From: Actinomycetota bacterium
GTDB taxonomy: Bacteria; Actinomycetota; Actinomycetes; S36-B12
DNA length: 8,716 bases
Direction of reading: 5' to 3'
Assembly (NCBI GenBank): GCA_947499275.1
Contig: CANMNM010000044.1
Span: 1-8,716 of the forward strand
Positions 1-7,979 of the stretch are shown here, piece by piece. The notes under the pieces were generated by a model, which searched no databases, was not told where the DNA came from, and saw nothing but the letters and a program-made list of their open reading frames with translations. How positions within the stretch are numbered: the first letter of the stretch is position 1; each line of letters opens with the position of its first letter. Made by a program: the position numbers and the translations under genes.

Positions 1-2857
<2,857 letters not shown>

Positions 2858-2880
2858 GCCCACAGATTGTTGTACAAGTT

Positions 2881-2912
2881 TGAAGGGGAGTCGGTTCACC
2901 GGCTCCCCTTCA
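2881..2912 (+). terminator. stem-loop terminator of the rpoBC operon
   Basis: TGAAGGGGAG (2881-2890) pairs perfectly with CTCCCCTTCA (2903-2912). The stem continues inward as T·G wobble, C-G, G-C and G-C, closing a TTCA loop, for 14 pairs in all. It starts 24 bases after the rpoC stop. No U tract follows, which is common for actinobacterial terminators. The stem is nearly symmetrical, but nothing converges from the other side, so it most likely serves rpoC. Confidence 0.9.
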
Positions 2913-3003
2913 ACGTGTCTGCTGCCATGTTTTCAATGCACCTGAATCGTGTGACCGTGTGGCATGATCGCCGAATAAACCACTTAGGACAAAGGACCGT
3001 GAC

Positions 3004-3444
3004 GTGATTCGTTCTCAGAGCATTCGGGTAGCCGCTATCGCTATTGCTGGGCTGGGCATTGCCGCCAGCGGGCTGACTTTTGTGAGTCCAGCGACAGCAG
3101 CCACTAAGCCAGAAATCATCGCTTGTGAAGGTAAGGGCCAAGTTAAGCCAAAAGAAATCATCCTTGCGTGCGGCGACGGAAACACTTTTGTTAACAACAT
3201 TAAATGGATTAAATGGAACAACAACACGGCAACTGGAACGGGAACCCTCAACTGGAACACCTGTTTGCCACAAACATGCGCCGGTGGAATCGTTCAGACG
3301 TACAAGGCCAAAATCACCCTCGGCGGCCTTGCCTCAGCACCGGGTGAGACTGATGTCTTCAGCGAGATGACCCTCACGTTCACCCAAGGTGGACCAGGCA
3401 TGGCTGACCGCGGAGTGTACGAACTGTCAAACAGCCGTCGCTAA
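3004..3444 (+). CDS. small secreted four-cysteine protein, function unknown
   Basis: This encodes a 146-residue predicted exported protein. The GTG start is preceded by AAAGGA (2991-2996), 7 bases upstream, a good ribosome-binding site. The N-terminus is a classical Sec signal: MIRSQSIR, a hydrophobic core at residues 9-27, then an Ala-rich SPATAA end, so cleavage is likely near residues 32-33. The mature part has exactly four cysteines (41, 56, 87, 92), consistent with two disulphides. The pattern CGDGN (56-60), W-x2-W (68, 71), alternating Ala/Thr/Gly, then C-x4-C-x-G-G (87-95) resembles a family of small secreted actinobacterial proteins that I recognise by pattern but cannot name or assign a function. 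It stands alone after the rpoC terminator. A weak promoter may lie at about 2950-2978 (TGTGAC, 17 bases, GAATAA). Confidence 0.88.
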   Translation: MIRSQSIRVAAIAIAGLGIAASGLTFVSPATAATKPEIIACEGKGQVKPKEIILACGDGNTFVNNIKWIKWNNNTATGTGTLNWNTCLPQTCAGGIVQTYKAKITLGGLASAPGETDVFSEMTLTFTQGGPGMADRGVYELSNSRR

Positions 3445-3457
3445 CTTTCTGCCCGCA

Positions 3458-3488
3458 CCCGTATCCGGCTTATAGGGCGACTCTTTTT
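3458..3488 (+). terminator. possible weak terminator after the secreted-protein gene
   Basis: CCC-G-TAT (3458-3464, one bulged G) can pair with ATAGGG (3472-3477) around a seven-base loop. It is followed by CGACTCTTTTT, ending in a T run at 3484-3488. The stem is short and bulged, so this is only a candidate. It would separate the secreted protein from the ASCH gene. Confidence 0.3.
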
Positions 3489-3496
3489 CATGCCGG

Positions 3497-3511
3497 TAAA
3501 CTTTGGTTATG
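3497..3511 (+). promoter_or_regulatory. -10 element with leaderless start of the ASCH gene
   Basis: TAAACT (3497-3502, TANNNT) is followed by exactly six bases and then ATG at 3509. Transcription from this hexamer would begin at or next to the A of the ATG, giving a leaderless mRNA. No Shine-Dalgarno sequence is visible, which agrees. No clear -35 element is seen. Confidence 0.55.
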
Positions 3512-3925
3512 ACATTTCCCATTGTTAATGGATTGCGCACTGTTGAATTTGGGAACCCTGGAGAGTCCCGTGACAAACTGATTTCTCTCATTCTTGATGG
3601 CAACAAGCGAGCAACTGCCGGCACTCTTGAGTGGGATTACATTGCAGAGAACGAACCAATTGAGACTGTTGGCGAGAAAATAGCTGTTGTTGACAATAAC
3701 AATCAACACATAGCCACAATCCAAGTCAATCGAGTAGAGGTAAAAAGGTTCGCAGATGTGCCAGATGAATTTGCCTTAGCAGAGGCGGAAGGCGACTTGA
3801 GCGGTGATGACTTTAGGGCCAGTCACTTTAGATTTTGGTCGAAGCTTGGTTTGCCGATAACTGATGAAACCGAGATTGTGCTTGTCTACTTTGATCTAGT
3901 CGAGGATCTCCGGCAGTCTTTGTAA
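3509..3925 (+). CDS. ASCH-domain protein
   Basis: This is a 138-residue cytoplasmic protein of the ASCH family, a beta-barrel fold related to PUA and thought to bind RNA or nucleotides; some members are amidohydrolases or ribonucleases. Visible signatures: L-I-L-D-G-N-K-R-A-T (28-36), matching the family GxKxxT motif; a following EWDY and G-E-K-I-A-V-V-D strand; and the typical R-F-A-D-V-P-D-E-F-A-x-A-E-x-E-G-D-L (80-97), followed by an H-F-x-F-W helix (106-110). The length is normal for a single-domain member. I start at ATG 3509 rather than the in-frame TTG at 3503, because a TANNNT hexamer sits six bases before the ATG. The last 30 bases overlap the 3' end of the convergent acetyltransferase gene. 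Which RNA or small molecule it acts on cannot be told from sequence. Confidence 0.88.
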   Translation: MTFPIVNGLRTVEFGNPGESRDKLISLILDGNKRATAGTLEWDYIAENEPIETVGEKIAVVDNNNQHIATIQVNRVEVKRFADVPDEFALAEAEGDLSGDDFRASHFRFWSKLGLPITDETEIVLVYFDLVEDLRQSL

Positions 3926-4471
3926 TTCCGGCTTTTGTCTAGCGGCTGTTATCTCGAAGTAGTCCACGGTTACCTTTTCACTCTTAAAATTCTCGACCCA
4001 ACTTCTTTCTGGCCTATGTACAAAACCAAGGGACAAGACCAACTTGATGGCCGGAGAATTACGTCGATCACATGTTGCCATCAATCTTTCTGCTCCGATT
4101 TCCTCAAAGAGGTAGCCAACGAGACAACTAACTGCCTCAATTCCAAAACCTTTGCCTTGATTTATCTTGGAGAGTGTGAAGCCAATCTCGAAAGAAAACT
4201 CTGTATTTTCCAGGGTAGTAAGTGCCATATCTCCTAAGAGTTCACCACTCACTCGATCATGAATCGCAAGCTGTAACCAATCACCGGCCTCAGGTAGTAA
4301 AACAATTGTTTGAGATCCAATGAGTTCCCGTGCCTGATGCTCCGTATAGGAGATGTCCCATCCTTGGTAGCGCGCCACATCAGGATCCTGTCGGTAAGTC
4401 ACGAAAGCTGACAAATCACGGACAGTAAGTGGCTCAATACTTAGCCGCGGAGTGAGAAGTGGATACGTCAT
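3896..4471 (-). CDS. GNAT N-acetyltransferase, RimJ/RimL-like
   Basis: This is a 191-residue acetyltransferase of the Acetyltransf_3 type, which moves an acetyl group from acetyl-CoA to an amine. Relatives modify ribosomal-protein N-termini, antibiotics, polyamines or other small molecules. The N-terminus L-L-T-P-R-L-S-I-E-P-L-T-V-R-D-L is the usual opening of the family. The acetyl-CoA pyrophosphate loop is Q-G-K-G-F-G (105-110), preceded by the F-E-I-G-F strand. The C-terminal signature is C-D-x-R-N-x-x-A-I-K-L-V-L-S-L-G-F (134-150). I chose ATG 4471 because the family homology begins there and a -10-like TCTAAT lies six bases upstream. An in-frame ATG at 4528 would add 19 residues without family character and has no matching signal. 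The gene converges on the ASCH gene and overlaps it by 30 bases. The substrate is unknown. Confidence 0.88.
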   Translation of the reverse strand: MTYPLLTPRLSIEPLTVRDLSAFVTYRQDPDVARYQGWDISYTEHQARELIGSQTIVLLPEAGDWLQLAIHDRVSGELLGDMALTTLENTEFSFEIGFTLSKINQGKGFGIEAVSCLVGYLFEEIGAERLMATCDRRNSPAIKLVLSLGFVHRPERSWVENFKSEKVTVDYFEITAARQKPELQRLPEILD

Positions 4472-4483
4472 AAACCAATTAGA
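4472..4483 (-). promoter_or_regulatory. -10-like hexamer upstream of the acetyltransferase start
   Basis: Reading the minus strand, TCTAAT (4483-4478) matches TATAAT at five of six positions. It is followed by six bases and the ATG at 4471. The spacing equals that of the three clearer leaderless starts in this window. The C at position two, normally a critical A, weakens the call. Confidence 0.35.
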
Positions 4484-4590
4484 TCGCTCAAGGAGTAGGT
4501 CTGGCTGGCGGGGGGATCCCTGCTGCATCTTTTTGAGATTTGATTGCGTAACAGCGGTAGGGCTTCTAGGACGTTTTATGAAGTGTTGCC

Positions 4591-4695
4591 ATGGCTAGAG
4601 GATCCATCAGAAAAATTAAATCCGTGGAGATTAAGGTGGACCTCATGTCAAGATTCTCATCGGTGATTGCAAGCGCGGGTGTTTCTCTCTGTTAA
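4591..4695 (+). pseudogene. 34-codon frame, possible decayed integrase N-terminus
   Basis: The stretch between the acetyltransferase start and the permease stop (4472-4691) holds no convincing gene. Its only notable frame runs from ATG 4591 to TAA 4693-4695. Residues 1-18, MARGSIRKIKSVEIKVDL, resemble the start of many actinobacterial tyrosine integrases, which open with M-x-R-G-S-I-R-K-R-G-x-x-W-x-x-R-x-D from memory of the family. After Leu-18 the resemblance stops and the frame ends 16 residues later. No ribosome-binding site or leaderless -10 element precedes it, and its last bases overlap the 3' end of the convergent permease gene. It could be a vestige of a mobile element or chance. Confidence is low. 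Confidence 0.2.
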
Positions 4696-5435
4696 TTGAA
4701 ACTGATGAACAAGGTGTATGTCGCAACAATGACAATCACCACCGAAAAAGCCCACTGAAGGTGTCTTGCATTCATTCTTTGCGCAATTGGGGAAAGAATC
4801 AAAGAAGCGGTTATGGCAGAGACGGTGAACACGGCTATTTCAGCAACTGGGATTTGGTCCCAGAATTCAAACCGCAACCCAAATGCGAGAAGTGAATTGG
4901 CGGTGATTGCAACCAGTGATGTTCCAGTCGCGACCTTTGTTGGAACCTTTAAAAATAGAATCAATGCAGGAACAATTAAGAAGCCGCCTCCAATTCCCAG
5001 TAAACCTGTCAAAATTCCCACAACTGTTGCAGCGATAACAACTAAATGCCATTTCGGTTTCTCTGATGTCGGCTCAGGGTTCTCCTTGCAACACATTGCA
5101 TAGGCCGCCCCAAACATCAAAAGAGCAAACAGCACTAGCGTTACATTTTCGGGGACTATCCTGAGTAGGAAAGTTCCAATGATAGTTCCAACAATGCCTA
5201 CTGCTGAAAAAGTCAAGCCAATTTTTATATCGACGGTTCCTGTATTGCGACGCCTTAAGACTCCTGCTAGTGCCGCAGAGCCCACGATGATGGTTGAACT
5301 AGTGGTTGCTGCGGTAACAGAAAGGCCAAGCACGGCTACCAATCCAGGAACCGCAAGGATTGCACCGCCTGCACCGATTAATCCCAGGGATGCACCAATA
5401 ATTGCACCAAGTAGCAAGCCGAAGAAGATTGTCAT
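4692..5435 (-). CDS. TauE/SafE (TSUP) family sulfur-anion permease
   Basis: This is a 247-residue polytopic membrane protein of the TSUP family, whose members move sulfite, sulfonates or other sulfur-containing anions. It has about eight hydrophobic segments in two related halves. Each half opens with a Gly-rich motif: G-L-I-G-A-G-G-A-I-L-A-V-P (18-30) and G-L-L-G-I-G-G-G-F-L-I-V-P (144-156). Each motif is followed by an A-T-T-S-S or A-T-G-T-S segment. The halves are joined by a hydrophilic loop (about 115-129) containing a Cys-Cys pair (115-116). It is the last gene of the operon: the rhodanese stop TAA (5439-5441) is followed by TTG and then ATG at 5435, so translation is probably coupled. 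The TTG at 5438 is a possible alternative start. Beside a persulfide dioxygenase-like protein the likeliest job is sulfite export; uptake of a sulfur anion is the alternative. Confidence 0.9.
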   Translation of the reverse strand: MTIFFGLLLGAIIGASLGLIGAGGAILAVPGLVAVLGLSVTAATTSSTIIVGSAALAGVLRRRNTGTVDIKIGLTFSAVGIVGTIIGTFLLRIVPENVTLVLFALLMFGAAYAMCCKENPEPTSEKPKWHLVVIAATVVGILTGLLGIGGGFLIVPALILFLKVPTKVATGTSLVAITANSLLAFGLRFEFWDQIPVAEIAVFTVSAITASLILSPIAQRMNARHLQWAFSVVIVIVATYTLFISFN

Positions 5436-5438
5436 CAA

Positions 5439-5762
5439 TTAGGAAATCTGTGGGGCACCATGTGAAGCTGACATTGGAAGGCCGGCCGCTTGCCAAGCCA
5501 ACATTCCACCATGCATGTTGAATGCCGTCAAACCCGTGGGCTCAACACGGCTACAGACTTTCCCGGAACGATTTCCTGACCGGCAGATGAAAATAATCGG
5601 CCTATCGGTTGGTAGCGCAGAGTCATCAAAGGTACTCAATGGATTAAGCGTGAACATTTCAAAATGTCCTGCAGCCCACTCATCAGTCTCTCTGACATCT
5701 ATTCCATAAGCCTCACCGGCTTTAACCATCTCAAAAGCTTCTTGAGGAGTAACAGTTTCCAT
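5439..5762 (-). CDS. single-domain rhodanese (sulfurtransferase)
   Basis: This is a 107-residue cytoplasmic rhodanese, which carries sulfane sulfur as a cysteine persulfide. The active-site loop is C-R-S-G-N-R-S with the catalytic Cys at residue 60, preceded by the P-I-I-F-I strand. The N-terminal I-D-V-R-E-T-D-E-W-A-A-G-H (21-33) is the conserved first rhodanese signature, and G-G-M-L-A-W (85-90) is the C-terminal one. A second cysteine at 70 is not part of the loop. The ATG at 5762 lies nine bases after the upstream fusion gene's stop, and an AAAGGGAAAC ribosome-binding site overlaps that stop, so it is the second gene of the operon. It probably accepts or donates sulfane sulfur with persulfides or thiosulfate in step with the fusion protein; the actual acceptor is not evident. 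Confidence 0.93.
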   Translation of the reverse strand: METVTPQEAFEMVKAGEAYGIDVRETDEWAAGHFEMFTLNPLSTFDDSALPTDRPIIFICRSGNRSGKVCSRVEPTGLTAFNMHGGMLAWQAAGLPMSASHGAPQIS

Positions 5763-5771
5763 TGTTTCCCT

Positions 5772-7178
5772 TTATGCCTTTACCTTGATGTCAGATGGAG
5801 CAATTGGGCTGTGGTCGGCAGCACCGGTTGTTATTACAAGTTTCTTAACTTGCGAAGCCCTGTCGTAGGACTCATTGATAAGAACTACATTCAAACCGGC
5901 ATTTTGCATAATGCTTGCAGCAATCGCGGCTCGATATGCACCTGCACAATGTACCCAATAAATTTTGTCTTTGGAAAGTTCGTTGATTCGATTTGACAGT
6001 TCATGAAGTGGAATGTGACGGCTTCCCGCAATATGAGATCCCTGTCGTTCGCTATGGCGGCGGACGTCGAGAACAATTACTTCTGGATCTGTAAGTGCTT
6101 CTGGTACATCTTTAAATTCGACAACTTTTATTTCTAGAGTATTGCTGAAATTAGTCATCTCACCCACATAGCTTGCTGAAGGTCGATCAATTCCAATTCG
6201 GACTAGCTCGCGTTGCGCAACTGAAATGTCGCTAGCCTTGTCTGAAATCAGGACAAGCTCTTTTTCGTATGGAAATAGCCAACCGAGGTAGGTGGCAAAG
6301 GATCCTGAAACTCCGAAGTTGACTGTTCCCGATAGATGAGCCCCCGCCCATGAATCTTTTTCGCGAAGGTCTACAACCCAGTTGTCTCCAGCGATTCTCT
6401 TCAGGAGTTCATCCGTGCTTAAGCGGGGCAACTCTGAAAGATCAATTGGACCAGCGCCGGCATGATTAGCCGGACCCATGTGCTTGTAATAGGCAGGAAA
6501 TGTATCTAAGCCGGCAAGAGTCTCGCTAACGAATTGCTCAACCGTGAGTTGAAGAGCGGGATTCGAGATTTTTTCATCACGAATCGTTGAAGAATCTCCC
6601 GATGTTGACGTCGCGGCGCAGAAGGATCCAAAACCATGTGTTGGGAAAATTGGAATTGAGTCTTCTAGCAAATCAGTGATGCGATGTGCAGATCCATGCT
6701 GCAATTGTGCGAGCTTTGCCGCATGATCCTGACCCAGTAGGTCAGGCCGACCGGTAGAACCATGAAGCAGTGATCCGCCAGTAAAGATTCCTGTTGGCTT
6801 TCCTTGCTCATCAACCAAAATATATGAAAGGTGAGTAAAGGTATGACCAGGCGTATGCAGAGCCTTAATTCCAAAATTACCAATTGAAAATTCATCTAAA
6901 TCATGTGCTGCTAGGCGCTCAAAATCAACTGGATCATCAGCGTTAGTGATGTACTTTGCTTGATGCTTCTCGGCAAGGACTAAACCACCACTGACATAGT
7001 CATTGTGCATGTGAGTCTCTACTACGGCACCAAGCTCCAAGGAGTGATCTGCAAGCACCTGCTCCACTCGATCAATATCTCTTTGCGGGTCAACCACAAG
7101 CGCGGTCTTGCCGTCGTGGGCAATATATCCGCGGTCCCCGATTGTCGGTGTATCAATGTTGATTATCTGAATTGTCAT
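5772..7178 (-). CDS. metallo-beta-lactamase / double-rhodanese fusion, persulfide dioxygenase-like
   Basis: This is a 468-residue cytoplasmic enzyme with a metallo-beta-lactamase domain (about 1-220) followed by two rhodanese domains, the architecture of CstB-like and related proteins. The metal-site motifs are T-H-M-H-N-D-Y (55-61), P-G-H-T (110-113), G-R-P-D-L (143-147) and P-T-H-G (179-182). Family members with an iron site oxidise persulfides to sulfite. The first rhodanese (about 255-345) has L-I-S-D-K-A-S where the catalytic Cys loop should be and is presumably inactive. The second (about 365-445) has H-C-A-G-A-Y-R with Cys 411 and looks active. The start is ATG 7178, with GGAAGGG six bases upstream (7191-7185). 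An in-frame ATG at 7208 would lie inside the operator. It is first in an operon with a rhodanese and a TSUP permease. In an actinobacterium the substrate could be mycothiol or CoA persulfide; this is inferred. Confidence 0.92.
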   Translation of the reverse strand: MTIQIINIDTPTIGDRGYIAHDGKTALVVDPQRDIDRVEQVLADHSLELGAVVETHMHNDYVSGGLVLAEKHQAKYITNADDPVDFERLAAHDLDEFSIGNFGIKALHTPGHTFTHLSYILVDEQGKPTGIFTGGSLLHGSTGRPDLLGQDHAAKLAQLQHGSAHRITDLLEDSIPIFPTHGFGSFCAATSTSGDSSTIRDEKISNPALQLTVEQFVSETLAGLDTFPAYYKHMGPANHAGAGPIDLSELPRLSTDELLKRIAGDNWVVDLREKDSWAGAHLSGTVNFGVSGSFATYLGWLFPYEKELVLISDKASDISVAQRELVRIGIDRPSASYVGEMTNFSNTLEIKVVEFKDVPEALTDPEVIVLDVRRHSERQGSHIAGSRHIPLHELSNRINELSKDKIYWVHCAGAYRAAIAASIMQNAGLNVVLINESYDRASQVKKLVITTGAADHSPIAPSDIKVKA

Positions 7179-7198
7179 TTTTTGCCCTTCCAGGGAAT

Positions 7199-7204
7199 AT
7201 TGTA
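7199..7204 (-). promoter_or_regulatory. -10 element of the sulfur operon promoter
   Basis: On the minus strand TACAAT (7204-7199) matches TATAAT at five of six positions. Transcription would start near 7192, leaving a leader of about 14 bases that holds the GGAAGGG ribosome-binding site. The -35 region would fall at the upstream edge of the palindrome, where GTAGCA is a poor match. The operator thus occupies the spacer between -35 and -10. Confidence 0.5.
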
Positions 7205-7227
7205 GCATACCCCCAGGGGTATGCTAC
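7202..7227. promoter_or_regulatory. CsoR/CstR-type operator palindrome
   Basis: GTAGCATACCCC (7202-7213) and GGGGTATGCTAC (7216-7227) are perfect inverted repeats separated by CA. The core ATACCCC-N2-GGGGTAT is the form bound by CsoR-family repressors: CsoR for copper(I), RcnR/InrS for nickel or cobalt, and CstR for persulfides. It overlaps the promoter of the persulfide operon, so binding should block RNA polymerase. The function of the genes downstream favours a CstR-type sensor, but the motif alone cannot separate it from a copper sensor. No CsoR-family gene is present in the window. Confidence 0.85.
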
Positions 7228-7348
7228 CCTTTTCTCGATTGTCGTAATGGAAGTCGCTTTAGGGAAACTGCAAAAGTGATTCGCCATGCTGGATTGCCTT
7301 TGGCGATCAGCTTCCCGTCTGCAAGTCAATAGAAGAAATGGATAAATA

Positions 7349-7516
7349 ATGTGCAGTAAAACAACATGCCGAAAATGTGGAAAGCCAACCTGGTCAGGTT
7401 GTGGCCAACATATTGAAATTGCCCTCAAGGGAGTAGCGAAGCAAGATCGCTGCCAAGGGCATGTAAATGATCCCAAGGAGCCAGGCTTCTTCAGCAAGCT
7501 ATTCCGCAAGGGATAA
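7349..7516 (+). CDS. 55-residue Cys/His-rich small protein, putative zinc-binding
   Basis: This short gene runs from ATG 7349 to TAA 7514-7516. The protein contains spaced ligand pairs: C-R-K-C (7-10), C-G-Q-H (18-21) and C-Q-G-H (35-38), plus Cys 2. The segment C-R-K-C-G-K-P-T-W-S-G-C-G-Q-H resembles a small uncharacterised actinobacterial protein family that I recall by its KPTWSGCG stretch; I cannot name or verify it. The C-terminus is basic (F-F-S-K-L-F-R-K-G). A zinc ribbon or a thiol/metal-handling role is plausible but unproven. Start evidence is modest: an AGAAG sequence at 7331-7335 lies 13 bases upstream and there is no clear leaderless signal. The gene points away from the sulfur operon, and the operator palindrome lies 121 bases before its start, so shared control is possible. 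Confidence 0.75.
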   Translation: MCSKTTCRKCGKPTWSGCGQHIEIALKGVAKQDRCQGHVNDPKEPGFFSKLFRKG

Positions 7517-7575
7517 CTCACTTTTCCGTGAAGAGCACTGTTGTGCCCAGGGGAGACTGAAGGGTGAGTGTCGTA

Positions 7576-7614
7576 TTGCCTGAACTGCCGCACTTCCTCT
7601 ACCATGCAGTCATG
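7576..7614 (+). promoter_or_regulatory. promoter with leaderless start of the TM2 gene
   Basis: TTGCCT (7576-7581) and TACCAT (7600-7605) are separated by 18 bases. They form a reasonable -35/-10 pair, with the -10 of TANNNT form. Six bases follow before ATG 7612. No Shine-Dalgarno sequence precedes that ATG. The spacing matches the ASCH and DUF4190 genes. Confidence 0.55.
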
Positions 7615-7944
7615 TCAATGAATAATGAGAATGTTGAAGAAGTACGTGAGTCGGTAGTCATTGAGACTCCGGCGGCTCCTCCCGTCGTGCAGATGCCGCC
7701 AAAACCTACTGTTGACGAGTTTGGTAACCCAGTTAGCCCTAAGTCCAGGCTGGCCGCCGCTCTGCTTGCGTGGTTCTTAGGTGTTCTTGGGATTCACCGC
7801 TTTTACGTGGGCAAGGTCGGGACCGGAATTCTTATGCTGATAACCCTTGGCGGGCTGGGTATCTGGGCTCTCATTGACTTCATCGTGATTTTGGTTGGGT
7901 CATTTAAGGACAAAGAAGGTCGACGCCTCATCAACTGGTCGTAA
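7612..7944 (+). CDS. TM2-domain membrane protein
   Basis: This is a 110-residue inner-membrane protein. Residues 1-43 are hydrophilic and Pro/Val/Glu-rich (A-A-P-P-V-V-Q-M-P-P-K-P), with a D-E-F-G-N-P-V-S-P-K-S-R linker. The TM2 domain follows: helix one (about 46-62), the conserved short turn H-R-F-Y-V-G-K (62-68), and helix two (about 71-95) with G-G-L-G-I-W-A-L-I-D-F. It ends with the family's characteristic L-I-N-W. TM2 domains are widespread and their biochemical role is not settled. The in-frame GTG at 7564 would add 16 residues, but I prefer ATG 7612 because TACCAT lies exactly six bases before it and the extra residues carry no family feature. An 11-base direct repeat spans the stop codon. 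The DUF4190-type gene follows 47 bases later with its own start signal. Confidence 0.9.
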   Translation: MSMNNENVEEVRESVVIETPAAPPVVQMPPKPTVDEFGNPVSPKSRLAAALLAWFLGVLGIHRFYVGKVGTGILMLITLGGLGIWALIDFIVILVGSFKDKEGRRLINWS

Positions 7945-7954
7945 TCAACTGGTC
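7930..7954 (+). repeat. 11-base direct repeat across the TM2 stop codon
   Basis: ATCAACTGGTC occurs at 7930-7940 and again at 7944-7954, separated by GTA. The first copy encodes the conserved Ile-Asn-Trp end of the TM2 domain. The second copy lies after the TAA and continues CTAG, so it could itself encode I-N-W-S-stop in another frame. This looks like a 14-base tandem duplication that left the protein end unchanged. Confidence 0.7.
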
Positions 7955-7979
7955 CTAGGCGTTGTGGATCGGGAAGTTG

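Noticed and set aside
3935..4237. A 100-codon plus-strand frame inside the acetyltransferase
   Set aside because: It is antisense to a clear GNAT domain and shows no recognisable motif.
4594..4605. GCTAGAGGATCC, which resembles cloning-vector polylinker sequence
   Set aside because: The match is short, the flanks are not vector sequence, and the surrounding genes are continuous genomic sequence.
4813..5442. Plus-strand frames of 87-96 codons opposite the TSUP permease
   Set aside because: The Pro/Thr-rich composition is what the antisense of a Gly/Ala/Val-rich membrane protein gives; no start signals.
7179..7208. Start of the fusion enzyme at ATG 7208
   Set aside because: It would place the start codon inside the operator palindrome and upstream of the predicted transcription start; ATG 7178 has a good ribosome-binding site.
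7239..7342. Small frames between the operator and the Cys/His-rich gene (for example MEVALGKLQK)
   Set aside because: They are too short, have no ribosome-binding site and show no recognisable feature. None resembles a CsoR-family regulator.
7517..7560. Possible terminator TCAC-TTTTCC-GTGA after the Cys/His-rich gene
   Set aside because: The stem is only four pairs and no T run follows; too weak to call.
7564..7611. Sixteen-residue N-terminal extension of the TM2 protein from GTG 7564
   Set aside because: The -35/-10 elements of the TM2 promoter lie inside this stretch and the ATG at 7612 has the leaderless spacing.
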